From Neurospora tetrasperma FGSC 2508 (taxonomy: Eukaryota > Ascomycota > Sordariomycetes > Sordariales > Sordariaceae), in assembly GCF_000213175.1 (NCBI RefSeq), contig NW_009799104.1:3190611-3254610 (forward strand): DNA of 64,000 nt. Direction: 5' to 3'. Under the pieces are notes generated by a model. That model searched no databases, was not told the DNA's origin, and saw only the letters and a program-made list of their open reading frames with translations. The translations under genes and the position numbers were made by a program. This document shows positions 10,094-21,605 of this stretch, piece by piece. Each line of letters begins with the position of its first letter. Position 1 is the first letter of the stretch.

Positions 10094-12820
10094 CGTGAAG
10101 AGTCGTTCTAGTCATCGACATCAAAGTTGAACTAGTAGAAAAAAGTCGACGAGCAGCGTAACAAGCGGCCAACAAGCCGCTGTCGTCATGAGAGCTTCGG
10201 TGGTTGAGCATCATGGCCATGGACAGGAGCGAGCTGGAGGCATATCAGTAGCCAGTGCCTGGCAAGGGTTACACTTGTGTATCGTCAAGATCGCTTACAT
10301 GAGTAGGTGAAGCATGGGTTCAGGGACACAAATCGAAGTTTGATGAGCCATCGAGCTTGTCTCCCTCCTGTATGTAGCCTTCTCGACAGGATGACTACCC
10401 AATCGGCTCATCTTGATCACGGTACGCAGCGGACAACATGCAAGATCCTGTACCTACTGACGCCTTCCGTCGGTCTCACGCACGCCCACACGATTCGCGA
10501 CACCATGTCATGACACCACCCTATCATGTTGCGACGCATGATCGATTTCGCTGTGTAGTCCTTAATATGATGTGGGCGGCCGTCGGACTTGTGGAAGCGA
10601 GCTAACCGAAGCCGGCGAGGGCGGACCAAAGAAAGGTTTGCTTCTCAACAGAGTGTCGGTCGTGCGGCGAGCCGGCATCGTTCCTTGGTTACGCGAAGTG
10701 TGACTCCCTGGATCGGTGATCGGCCTAGGAAGGAAAGGGATAGAACTGCTATATGCCAAGGCTCTTTGACAGCCTTTGATGTGCACTGCCTGGTCGGTGG
10801 ATTCCAAGAATATAGTTGTTAGGAATCAGAGTCACCGTGGACTGGTTGAGACCAAAGTGATCATGAAGAGTAGAAGAACATGACCAACTGCAGTCTCGCT
10901 TTCTTGCGGAACTCTCCATGCGGTGAGGTTAGGGATCAGTCTCCATATCAATCTAGTCCGACAGGGTACATCATTGACGGGGAAGACGGAATGATGAGTG
11001 TGTGACGATAGTCTGTCGAAGGTGCTGGGGACGTCTAGAGTGCCTTGGTGTTGAGCAATCGCGGGCAAGCCGATGGGAAACTCTAGCAAACTTTGTTTAT
11101 TATCAGATGTTCTCATGCTGGTATAAAACAATGCGTCGTCTTTAGTTGATGCTTTGCCACATTGGAGGGAAGGATTTGCGCCATGATCGATGTCTGGATC
11201 GGCTACCCCCATTGGTTAAGGGGTGTGTCGAATTCTTCAGCACATTGTGCTTATGCCAAGCTGCTACCCACACCAACTGCTGAGGGCGTTGATGAAGCGA
11301 GTGTATCGTAGTGTCAGTGGCGCGGAAGCACGCCGTAGCCGCAAGCCCACAGCAGCGCTAGTCAAGCCCCAGGGTTACATTCTGTTGTGGTGATCCCAAG
11401 GGCGTGGACCGCGGGCTATCCCAGGACTTCCTTCAGAGCTGCTTGAAAGGGGCAGACCCGTAGTGCTGGTATCTGGCTCAATTGGTCCTTTGTCCAAGTA
11501 TAAGAAAGCTAGATTGCTCCGACTCAGAGGCTCAAAGCAGCCACGGGACGACAGCCAGGGGTGTTCAGTCAACTCTCCGTCCATCTCTAGTCTTGCCTGT
11601 CTCACCTGTATGGCTATGGTCAGCAACGTTGTCACCAATCAGCCCGAACTCGGTAATGGTGTTTCAATTCCCCCGAATAAACCGGCCAAATATCTTTTTG
11701 CCTCTGCTGAGTAATGGGATGCCTGGAGCTTTCATCAGTTTTCATTTGGCTATGGTCTCTTCCCGAAGGTGATTAGCCGCCCGTGTTGACAAGATTGGAT
11801 GCGAGCTGAAAGAGCACATTGGACTGGCTGTTGTATCGATTGGAGGGCAGAAGCGAAACCAAAGGCGGTGAAGGGCTCTGTCGACTCAATGACTCGATGA
11901 TGCACTGACTATTCTTGTCAACACAAGTAAACCTAACCCCCATTGAGATATGGAGGGCATTGTTGAGAAAGATGGGTCAACTGACCACCTTCTCTTCTCA
12001 GCTCCGCACGGTTTCGGCCAGACTCATGCTTTGCTATTTATAAGTATCGGAGAAGAGTCGGCATCGATTGGCGATAATGAATCGTGGAAACGAGAGTCGG
12101 CTTGATGTCTGCTTTCGAGTGCAGTTGCAGATGGATGTGATGTCGGGGATCAGGAAGTTGTTGAAAAAGAGGACTAGGTAGTAACGACGTGAGGCGTCCG
12201 ACAACGTGCGATGTTGGGAACTGAAACAGACGGAGCTGAAAATACTATACCCTGTCCTGTCAGGTGTACATATGATCTGCCACATCCCGACGTGGCCTGC
12301 AAGGTACCGACGTACCCCGCCGATGGTCTGAGACAAAATGACCCACACATCCGTGAGTGGAGCTTCCGATAGCCGCACCGGTCCGGGTGAGAAGTGGGGC
12401 GTGATCCGGCTTCCGACATACGACACTCAACTACCGCGGTGCTCTGGAGAAGAAATTGGGAAGATGTGCATTGTTTCCTTCTTATTCATGTGGTCAAGCG
12501 TGACCAAAGGGCTAGGGAGATTGACCAATCTCTTCACTGCTGGGGGACACCGGAGGAAACAGCCCAGCCCAGTGCGGGGATCAAACGGCGGGCGACATGG
12601 TCATGAACAGTGGACGACGTTTGAGAAAGTGCAACAAAAAGGGTAGGAAATCAGAACCACATTAGAAAAGTAAAGCTCAGGCACTGCATGCACGTGCGAC
12701 GAAAAACAGTTAGAGCAATGCAACGGCCTGCAGGGGGAAGTGACAATTAACAAGCGCCTACTGGAATATTTCCCTTCCCCGCACCATACGCTACCTCTAG
12801 CTTGCTTCAAACACGGCAAT

Positions 12821-12848
12821 TCTTTTCTTTTCTTTTCTTTTCTTTTTT
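12821..12848. repeat. (CTTTT)n microsatellite
   Basis: About five CTTTT units stand in tandem, followed by further T-rich sequence. It is likely length-polymorphic and is not in a gene. Confidence 0.85.
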
Positions 12849-13303
12849 TCAAATTCTTTTCTCTTTTTTGTTTCCACTATCATCAAATCATGGACTCGAG
12901 TTAATCCAAGGGAAGGGAATGACAAACACCGATACATGAAAACGGAATTCAGCAACCCGAGAAAAGGACAGTTGATCATCCTTTCCCGTCCAGAAGTCGA
13001 TTCTTGCCGCTCCATCATACCCTCCCCTTCGAAGCACAGCAAGTAAGACAATCTCTCCTTAAAGGGAGTGACACCGCGTACCTCTTGTGTTGCTCTTATC
13101 TGGGGTTAGCGGTACAATGGGGTACTCATAAATCTTGCAAGACTCATGGTTTACTTTAAGGCTGGGAATTGTACTGCTAGCGCCAAATTCGTCGCCATCA
13201 GCAGCAGAAAGAAAGTCTCGATTGCTGAGTCTGGTCTGCCTGTCAAGTCCCACTGCATTCTTGTGCTACAACCAGTCAAACCTCTGACACCCTCGACGCC
13301 CTG

Positions 13304-13332
13304 TTTTTTTTTTTTTTTTTTTTTTTTTTTTT
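13304..13332. repeat. T29 homopolymer
   Basis: An uninterrupted run of about 29 T lies 290 bases beyond the 3' end of the minus-strand GTPase gene. On the transcribed strand of that gene it would read as poly-A. Confidence 0.9.
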
Positions 13333-13618
13333 GGGTATCTACACACTATAAGATGCTAGACCATGGCCGTTCACTCCAGTCCAGATTCGAGTTCAAGGCG
13401 CCATCAACCTCCAGGTACAAGTATTCGATACCTCGACAGTTTTCTCCCCTACCAATAAAAAAGAACTATCTCCCATTTCAGCTCATCTCACCTCCCAATG
13501 AATCTCACCTTCTCCGTCCACTGCCCTCTGAAACGCGTCATTGTGTTCTGTCCAATTTCTTACATTCTCGATCCACATCCAAGATATATACAGTAACGGT
13601 AAGAAGACCTGCTCCAGG

Positions 13619-15037
13619 CTAGGTGTGCATGCGAAAACCAGCAGTTATAGGAGTCGGTGGACATGCTCTAATCACCCCTTCGACTCCAGCTATCAGATCT
13701 GGCCCATCAACGCCTTGATCAGTGTGCCATTGAACTCCGGCAAACGACAATGCCAAGAGTTGCGCACCTGCCATTATCAGAGGCGGGTTGATCACCGCAG
13801 CACCAGCCGCAACAACTCCTACGCCTGCCAGAACTCCAAGCAGCGGGAGCACATTCCGCTTGAGGAAGCGCCTCACCGTTGCCCATGTTCCGGCTCTGGG
13901 GGGAACCGGGGGGTTTTCTGCAGTGGCGGGGCCCTTGGTACTGTCCGTCTTGGGCTCGAGATAGCTCAATCTCTGCTCGAAGGCCGACAAGCGCCTACCA
14001 ATCTCGCTGATCAATTGATTCTCTTGTTCTACCTCCTCCCAGATTCCCTGATACAACTGCTTGTATTCGCCCGTCTTTTGGTCAAAGAGATCTCGCTGGC
14101 TGACGCGAAGCCCATGTTGGCAAGTCTCAGATCTGCTGAGCTCGTCCATCAAACGGTTCACCTCCGCTTCACCCTCGTTGAGCTCTTCCCGTGTAAGACC
14201 AGAGGCACTAAGTAGCTCAGACCTGAGGTCGTCAAGTTCCTGCTTGACCTTTTGACATCTGTCTTCGTAACGCGCCATCATCTCACGTCCGGCTGAGGTG
14301 CTGTCCAGGGGTCGCTTCTCGTCGATCAGTTCGCGTTGGATCTGAAGGACTGGTGGGAAGGTTCTTTGACAGCTCGTCTGAATGACTTCCCGAACAATAG
14401 AGCGGGCTGATGCCTCACTTCCGAGCCATCTGTACGATTGGCTGCCGTGCTGGCGCATGGAGCCCCAGAAGTTTGAAGTGTACATGAGTTCTTTCTCTCG
14501 GTCACAGGCAGCAAGGTCATCTTTTGGACTGCGCAAGGCACCCCACTTTGTGGTTACCAGAGCAGCGCAGTTCAATGCTTGCGGGCCACACAAAGCTCGA
14601 AGCATGTTGAACGTTCTCAGAGCCAATCCGCTGACTCGATTGTCGGTAATGGAATGAAGATAGAGAATGCTTCCTAAGCGAACGTTTCTGAGATGGAGCT
14701 GGCCAAGGAAAAAGGCAATGTCCTTCAAAATCTCAACGTCTGAGATTTGAGTGTCGTTAAAGCCAGGAGTATCCGCCACAAAGATTCGCTGGCCATTTTC
14801 GACGCAGCTGTAGAGGTCAAGAGAAACGGTGCCTGCATTCAGTGAAATTGTCAGTACTCCGGATTGTGGTGGGATCCTGTATATAATATCAAGCATACCT
14901 GCTGTGAGAGTGTGACCAACGCCAGCATTTTCTCCCGTCAATTTTGAGACGAACTGACTTTTCCCGCTGCCTGTCATTCCCATGACGAGAATGACCACAT
15001 CGGATGGGCCCATTCGATGGCTTGTTCTACGGGCCAT
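13619..15037 (-). CDS. AIG1/GIMAP-like P-loop GTPase with C-terminal membrane segment (450 aa, 2 exons)
   Basis: Exons are 14899-15037 and 13619-14832. The 66-nt intron (GTATGC...GCAG, with a CTGAC branch site) is phase 1, a multiple of three and free of stops, so an unspliced read adds 22 residues. The spliced protein has a Walker A/G1 motif GMTGSGKS (20-27) and a G3 motif DTPGF (67-71). At the G4 position LVTTKWG replaces the usual TKxD. A coiled-coil stretch (about 240-330) follows, then Pro-rich sequence and a hydrophobic segment (about 375-412) that would anchor it to a membrane. The family binds and hydrolyses GTP; its fungal role is unknown. It is a paralogue of the divergent neighbour starting at 15966: both share the G domain order, the phrase YLH.ITD and an intron at nearly the same place and phase. 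Confidence 0.82.
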   Translation of the reverse strand: MARRTSHRMGPSDVVILVMGMTGSGKSQFVSKLTGENAGVGHTLTAGMLDIIYRIPPQSGVLTISLNAGTVSLDLYSCVENGQRIFVADTPGFNDTQISDVEILKDIAFFLGQLHLRNVRLGSILYLHSITDNRVSGLALRTFNMLRALCGPQALNCAALVTTKWGALRSPKDDLAACDREKELMYTSNFWGSMRQHGSQSYRWLGSEASARSIVREVIQTSCQRTFPPVLQIQRELIDEKRPLDSTSAGREMMARYEDRCQKVKQELDDLRSELLSASGLTREELNEGEAEVNRLMDELSRSETCQHGLRVSQRDLFDQKTGEYKQLYQGIWEEVEQENQLISEIGRRLSAFEQRLSYLEPKTDSTKGPATAENPPVPPRAGTWATVRRFLKRNVLPLLGVLAGVGVVAAGAAVINPPLIMAGAQLLALSFAGVQWHTDQGVDGPDLIAGVEGVIRACPPTPITAGFRMHT

Positions 15038-15965
15038 GGCTGTAATGATTGGACCAAATAATGGACGAACTGTATTTCCGTTGGTGAATTAGAATTAAAC
15101 TTAAAGAGACAGCAGAACCAGCTGCAGTGGAAGGAACGTATTTGGTGTCAGAATGGTCAGACCTGGGTTAGGTGAGAGATGGGGTCTGTAACATATCAGA
15201 AACAAGAAGCTGGGAACTGACGACTGACCGATTCAATGCTGACATTTTGTAACCTTAACATATGAAGAGTCTGGTAGTGGACTTGAGCCGCATTGCGGGG
15301 ATTTGGTGTTCCCCAGTTGAGCTAACACTCCAAAGCCTTATCCACCACCCACCTTTGTCGAGGGGGCGGGCTGAGTTGGGCATCATCGTTGAGTAGCATT
15401 ATGCAAGTGCTTTTTGAGCCGCAGTTGCGTGGAACAATCCACACCAATACGCTGTGCCTTACAGCTGCCGGCTTGCAGGTTTTCAAACTATGGAGCAACC
15501 ATCCAACTCCCCTGACCCAATCAGCCGCGACGCATCAAGATAAAAACGAGGCTTGCGAGTGGTGGGAGCGTTGGGATTGACGGATGGTATAAGCAGGCTG
15601 TGAAAAAGACCTGAGAAAAAAGGTAATTGTTGCATCTTGGACGTTCTTGTACCAAAGCATGATTGGCCTTTGGCATGCGCTCGCTGCAGCTATTGCGTAA
15701 CGAGCTTTTGGGTTTGAAATCAGGCAGTTGGCAGCCTGACAGAGCCTTGCTCTGCTTGACACAGACTCGGACAGCTTCTCCGAGCGATTTGACTTGTCCC
15801 TGGAGACTTGCATAATAACCCGCCAGGACGGCTCACTTTTCACAAATTCTTCAACGATTAACTTTGCGCCATGCGTTCATGAGGCTCTGCTCTGCTTCCT
15901 TCGTTTCCACTTGGACACCTTTCATACTGTATATTGCGTAACAGTCGCCAGGCTGCCGATCCATC
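15038..15965. promoter_or_regulatory. shared divergent promoter region between two GTPase paralogues
   Basis: This 928-bp stretch separates the start codons of two head-to-head paralogues and must hold both promoters. No gene is recognised in it. I cannot point to a defined operator or TATA box with confidence. Confidence 0.5.
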
Positions 15966-17321
15966 ATGTCGACCATCAGCGAGTCTCAACATGCCACGAA
16001 GTTTGACCCTCGTCCCACAGATATCATTGTGGCGGTGATGGGAATGACTGGCTCAGGCAAAAGCACATTCATCTCCCATTGCATGGGGGTGGATCTCGGC
16101 ATTGTTGGCCACGGTCTCCAAGGATGTGAGTGCAGTTGCCAAAAGAAAACTCTGTACTGATTGCTATGACTGACGCTCTTCTTGTTTGCAAGACACACAA
16201 GCGGTGGACTGCTATATGTTCCGTCATTCAGAGTCCGTCAACGTGTATCTCGTTGACACGCCCGGCTTTGACGACACCAACCTCACAGACAGCGATGTGC
16301 TCAAGGCCATCGGTACCTGGATGGGTGATACGTACTCGAAGGACATCAAGCTCAACGGCATCATATACTTGCACCGGATCACTGATCCTCGTATGGTAGG
16401 GTCAGCCAAGAAGAATCTCATCATTTTCAAGAAGCTGTGTGGGCAAGATGCTCTCAAAAACGTCACTCTGGCCACCACGATGTGGGAGGCTGTCCCGCAA
16501 TCAGATGGCGAACGCCGAGAGCACGAACTGCTTGAAACCCAAGATTTCTGGGGCTACATGCGGTCAAACGGTGCCAAAGTGGAAAGACACTACAACAACC
16601 GAGAGTCTGCCCTGCAAATCCTCAGCAAGTTCTTCACAGAAGAACAAGTTGTCACTGCCATGCAAGAGGAACTCGTGAATGGCAAGAAGAAGTTGTCGGA
16701 CACCGAAGCTGGCATGGAGTTGAACAGCGAGTATCGCAAGTTGGAAGAGAAACTGAATAGGCAGTTGCAGGATAGAATGGACGAACTTGAGGAGGCACAG
16801 AAGAAGAAGGATTACGAAAGTACAGTGTTTCTGAAGGAATGTCGGAAACAGCTAAACGACCAGCTTGCGCAGGTTTCGCAGCAGCGGGAAGATCTGAACG
16901 TGACACTGGCCAAGATGCTCGCCACCAGCACCTTTCCCATTGTTCGCGCGCCAGGGGGTTTTGATAGTAGTGCCAGGAGGCCCAGCTACACTGGTAACGC
17001 AGGCCAAGCAGAAGCAGGAAGGTTGTTAAACCCATACCTGGACCCGAGAGCATCCGGTGTGTGTCAGGGCGTCGAAGTGCCCGCCAGAGGCAGATCGCCA
17101 GCACCACCATACCCGCCAGATGAGCAACCTATCCACAGATGGTTAGTTTCATGAAGGATGGGAGATGGAGTAGCAATTCCCGTGAACGTTCGTGGCTAAT
17201 TGTTGGAATATGTAGTGATCGATCTCCCGCACCCAGTGAAACAGGGCGTGCGCCAAGAAGGCGGGATTTGCTGAGGGCAATGCTCGGAAGAGGACCAAAA
17301 TTGGTAGTATCGGGACAGTAG
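15966..17321 (+). CDS. AIG1/GIMAP-like P-loop GTPase with coiled coil (404 aa, 3 exons)
   Basis: Proposed exons are 15966-16125, 16193-17141 and 17216-17321. Intron 1 (GTGAGT...GCAAG, GACTGAC branch) is phase 1 and joins HGLQG to YTQAVDC. Intron 2 (GTTAGT...TGTAG) is less certain; without it the protein ends at 17154. The G1 motif is GMTGSGKS (26-33) and the G3 motif is DTPGFDD (75-81). The G4 region reads LATTMWEA, without the usual Lys and Asp. Residues of about 200-300 form a charged, heptad-like coiled coil (KLEEKLNRQLQDRMDELEE). The C-terminal tail is Pro/Arg-rich and carries RSPAP twice when the second intron is removed. Unlike its paralogue at 13619-15037 it has no hydrophobic membrane segment. 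Function is unknown beyond predicted GTP binding. Confidence 0.82.
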
Positions 17322-18142
17322 AGGCGGGTGTAGGAGAAGTCGGCGTTGTTCCGGTGGAAGTGTTGTGCGTTGGCATGAATATATTGTAGGAGGTGCGGTG
17401 CGTTTTGGCTTTTGTCATTTGCTTGGTCTTGGTGACAAGGAAAAAGAGATTCAGAACGAAGAGGAGATGTGGCTGAAGGAAGAAACTGAACTGTTCTGTG
17501 TTGGGAAGCATCCGCCATGACCTTGAAGAACCATAACGACGAGCCGTGACGTATGACCGTGAAGTGAACCTTCGTGCTTGCCAAACTTGTAATGATGAAC
17601 TTCATCAAGAGCAAGCACTCATCACCAAGGTCTCTTGAAATTCAGGCAACACTCCTTCCATCCGAGTTCGACGCTCCGTCGTTCCTTCACTGTCGTCGAA
17701 AGTGGAGTTCTGCCAAGCGATAATGACAGAACGGAAAGCAGTCGTCCCTTTAACTCAGACCATGATCCTTGCGAGTCTCAACGCTTGGCAAATCAGAGAC
17801 TCCGGAGTGTGCGACGACGGCAGGCGAGACGAACCATCAATCGTCCATCAGCACTAAATGGAAGCCAGGACTGTGGCAGCAAGTGCGGGGTGAAGAAGTT
17901 CAGCTGTCACTCGGGGGCAAGAGAGAAAGGAAAAAGGGGGGAAACGAGGACGTAAAAAGAGGTGGAAAGGGTCAGAAGCAGAGCTGCCATATAATGAAAA
18001 CACAAGAGCCACATATCAACAAACCAACCAAAAAATAAACAGAATTAGTAACACATGCCACCTGTAATCCAACAGGAACGCCAAAGGGACATAAGATACC
18101 TACAAGTATTCGTACATTACCTCTTCTCCTTCCACCACCCAC
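17322..18142. other. intergenic between convergent genes
   Basis: The region lies between the 3' ends of the plus-strand GTPase and the minus-strand GUF1 gene. It is A/G-rich on the plus strand near 17900-18050. Open frames here have no motif. Confidence 0.5.
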
Positions 18143-20421
18143 TCACTTCGACAAGAACTTTTGAAAAGCCGACTGGTCAATAATCACGTTACCCACCGCC
18201 CTCAACCTCTTCCTGCCCGCCTTCTGCTTCTCCAACAGCTTCCTGCGTCTTGTGATATCACTAGCATGCAGCTTAGCCAACACGTCCTTCCTGAACGGCT
18301 TGATGGTCTCACGGGCAACGATGCGGCGGCCGGCGGCGGCTTGAATAATCACCTCTGTTTACGTTGTTAGCACATTTCTTTGACAGGATCCCCAAGATCG
18401 AGCGAAGCGAGGAAAGAAAAAAAAAAGAACAAAAAAAGAAAAAAAAAAAAGGAAAGGGAGAAAGGAAACTCACCAAACATCTGCCGATCCACATGCTCCT
18501 TGAACTTGGTAACCCACTGCCTCCCCAACCTCTCCACCTGACTAACATGGACGATCCTCGCCACGGCATCCACCGCCTTCTTATTCACCAACAAATTCAG
18601 CTTCACCAGCTGCGCCTGCCTCCACCCCGCATCTTCATAATCCAGCGTCGCATACCCCTTCGTCGCGCCCTTCAGCTTGCCAAAGAGATCATCGACCAGC
18701 GAAGCAGCGGGAAGCTCGTACTTGAGAATGACCTGCGTGGCAGTGAAGAACTCGAGCGACTTTTGCACGCCGCGCGCGTTCTCGCAGATTTCGATACACC
18801 GACCTACGTACTCCTCTGGTAGCGTGACGGTGGCGTTGACAAAGGGCTCGTACAAAGTGGCGGAGCGGATGCGGTGGTCGTCTGGGTCGGGGAATTCGGC
18901 GGGGTTGGTGACGATGAGTTCTTCGCCGGTGGACCAAATGATCTTTGTAGGGACGGCCGGCTCGGTGATGATGATGCTGGCGCCGTGTTCCTGACGCAAG
19001 CGGTCTTGGAAGACGGAGCAGTGGAGAGAGCCCAAGAAGCCCAGACGCCAGCCGGCACCCAGGGCCTCGGAGTAGTCCTTTTGCAAAGTGACGGAACGGT
19101 CGTTGAGCACGAGGTGGGCGATGGAGTCGGCCAAGCGGCCGTAGTCATCCTGGTTGGTGGGGAAAGCGGCGACGAAGACCATGGGTTTGGGCTCCTCAAA
19201 GCCGGGCAACGGCTCGACGGTGTCTTCGCATCCGACGTTGGTAAAGGTATCGCCTAATTTGGCGTCTTGAATGCGCTTCATGCCGGGGTTGAAGAAGACG
19301 TAGCCGACTTGGCCTGCCCTCAACACCTTTTGCGGGACGGCGTCTGGGTACTGGATGCCAACTTCGCCGACAATGTACTCGTTGCCCGTGGCGAAGGAGT
19401 AGACCTTGTCGCCCTGCTTGAGCGTGCCGTCAAACAGGCGGACGAGCAAGACGACGCCCTTGAAGGTGTCGTACCACGAGTCCACCAGGAGCATGCGCAG
19501 CGGCTTCTTGGCGTCGCCGACGGGAGCCGGCACGTTAGAAATGACCGCAGGCAAGATCTCGCCCACGCCTTGACCGGTCTTGGCGCTGACCTTGACGGCC
19601 GTCGAGGTATCCAGCTCAAAGACGGTTTCCAACTGTTCCAGCACGCGCGGCACGTCGGCGCTGGCCATGTCGATCTTGTTGACGACGGGCACCAGAGACA
19701 AACCCTGCGCAAAGGCGAGGTAAAAGTTAGCGACCGTCTGCGCCTGCACACCCTGCGAGGCGTCGACCAGCAACAGGGCGCCGCTGCACGACGAGTAGGA
19801 GCGTGTCACTTCGGCGCGGAAGTCGACGTGGCCTGGGGTATCGACCAGGTGGAGAAGGTAATCGAGGCCGTCTCTGTGCTTGTAAATCATGGTGCATGTC
19901 TGCGCCTTGACGGTGATGCCGCGCTCGCGCTCGACGTCGAGCTTATCCAAGACTTGCTTGTTTCCATCGCCGGCCGTGATGGTTCCCGTATGCTCCAACA
20001 GTCGATCGGAAAGTGTGCTCTTGCCATGGTCGATGTGGGCGACGATACAGAAGTTTCGGTAGCGCTCGAGCGGAATGGCGGCAATTCGTTTCTCGATCTC
20101 GATCGCCTTCCTCTCGAGGGGCATCTGGGAGGTAGCAGTCGTGCTGTTGTGTCTCGCGAGAACGGGGGCGGTCGTCGGGAGGAGTTGGGAGCTGCTGAGC
20201 GATCTCAGAGCTGGAAAGCGTCTGGTTCGGTCATTCTGGCGCGATTCGAGGCTAGCCAGCGAGGAAAAGCCAGCACTACCCGGCGATGTCCCGGGTGGTT
20301 GTTGACATGATGTTGTGATATACAAGGGAAGACGGCGGCTAGGAGGCAGACGAGGCAGACGCGCGCAAGGCCTCAGACATGGCCGCATCAGAACGTCGGG
20401 ACGACAGAGCGCGCCACGCAT
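18143..20421 (-). CDS. GUF1: mitochondrial translation factor GUF1 (EF4/LepA-type GTPase, 719 aa, 2 exons)
   Basis: GUF1 is the mitochondrial counterpart of bacterial LepA/EF4, a ribosome-binding GTPase that supports accurate mitochondrial protein synthesis under stress. Exons are 18474-20421 and 18143-18354. The 119-nt intron (GTGAGT...AACAG, GCTAAC branch) holds a long polypyrimidine tract and joins RQMFE to VIIQAAAG. The first 100 residues are rich in Arg, Ser and Pro and lack acidic clusters, as expected of a mitochondrial presequence. G1 is AHIDHGKS (128-135), G2 RERGIT (165-170), G3 DTPGH (194-198) and G4 NKID (248-251). The C-terminal exon supplies the LepA-specific domain ([24 protein letters not shown]), which ends in a Lys/Arg-rich tail. 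Length and order match the family. It is single-copy housekeeping content. Confidence 0.96.
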
Positions 20422-21605
20422 TCAATTGGACGTCACCGGGTCATGAAAGGAAAGTGGCAGGCAGAAATCGGTATGGCTTGGTCGCAAAATGAATCGCGAC
20501 TTTGCACTTTTTGGGAGGAGAGAGTGACGGAACAAAGGCCTGGGATAGGTACAGTGGCCCACTGCGAATCCTCCGAGTCTGGACGCTGGTCTGGTGCCGC
20601 CGAGTCCCAAAATTCGTCCCCGCTTCCAAAAATCCCCGAGCTCTTATCTTATCGGACCCTGATACTCGGTACTAGTAAGTCACCAATTCAGGTACAGGTA
20701 CTTTGCGAGCTTCGAAACACGGCGCAATAAGCGAGGCGTATGAGAAAATGGAAGTATCCGTACGTTTGCTCGGCTGATATCCGAGCTCCCCCAGCACCTT
20801 TTGTGTATGAGCAGGTACCTTTAGTGTAAACAAACCACCCCTTTACAAAGACAACAGCCCAACTGCGAGACATGCTTAGGTTGATATTGTTACTCTCTTC
20901 ACTCCCGTCTGCTTCACTTCGAGAATATCTAATGCAAACGTGATTCTTTGTCAAAGGCGCTTTACATAAACAGTCATATCTCACAAACACCGTGACCCTT
21001 TGATGCTACTTTATTTCCACTTCCAAGTCTCTGTTTGCTCTGCTTCTACCAATAGCTCCCAGTCCCTTCCACTTGATCTAGGTAATCATGACCACCATTG
21101 ACCGCACCAAGCCTCATCCGCCAGATTTCCAACCCACTTTCCGCTCGTCACCAAAAGCTTGCTTCATCCCAATCCTTTTGCTCTTTCTCATTTTTCCTCA
21201 TGATTATGTATAACATTTCAAGCAGTATAGGTATCAAGAAGAAACACAACAAACAAACAACAACAACAACAACAGCGATAAAAACACATATGTCCACGGT
21301 GTGTAAAGTTGGAACAGACAAGCCAAGCCAACCGGGGCTTCGCACATCCCACCCGTCCGTCCGTCCGTCCGTCCGTCCGTCCGTCCCACGCATTCCAATC
21401 CGTTCCCATCACCCCGTCCATCCACCCACCCATACCTTCCCTGTCCTCCCAGTTTTCTCCCTCCTCCCATTGTACCTCACCCTGGCAATCCTTTCCATCT
21501 ATACACAGTACTCCAACACCCACGCTGTCATCAAACCCACGGATACGAGTAAAGTATATCGACACTCCCTTCCCCACTGCTTCTCTTATGCTTGGGTCCT
21601 GCCTC
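20422..21605. other. intergenic: GUF1 promoter side and MIT-gene 3' side
   Basis: No gene is recognised. The stretch carries several AGGTAC/GGTACC-type short motifs (for example near 20690 and 20815) and a CCGT tetranucleotide repeat listed separately. A (CAA)n-like run lies near 21250-21270. Confidence 0.5.
21353..21384. repeat. (CCGT)8 microsatellite
   Basis: Eight perfect CCGT units stand in tandem about 220 bases beyond the stop codon of the MIT-domain gene. Open frames through it encode Pro-Ser-Val or Asp-Gly-Arg-Thr repeats and are artefacts. Confidence 0.95.

Larger units (their letters stand above)
10094..13618. other. long gene-free stretch (3.5 kb)
   Basis: This is the longest stretch without a recognisable gene in the first third of the window. 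Open frames reach about 130 codons but show no motif and none continues across plausible splice sites. It holds a (CTTTT)n tract near 12821-12848 and a 29-base T run at 13304-13332. No transposon terminal repeats, transposase or reverse-transcriptase motif was seen. Confidence 0.45.

Noticed and set aside
18367-18473. Phe-rich C-terminal extension of GUF1 read through its intron
   Set aside because: The frame runs through a polypyrimidine intron; splicing restores the conserved LepA C-terminus.
19267-20310. 347-codon plus-strand open frame
   Set aside because: It is antisense to the well-supported GUF1 exon and has no motif; long shadow frames are expected opposite GC-rich coding DNA.
21353-21384. 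CRISPR-like or protein-repeat array
   Set aside because: It is a simple (CCGT)8 microsatellite with no spacers; CRISPR arrays are not expected in a fungus.
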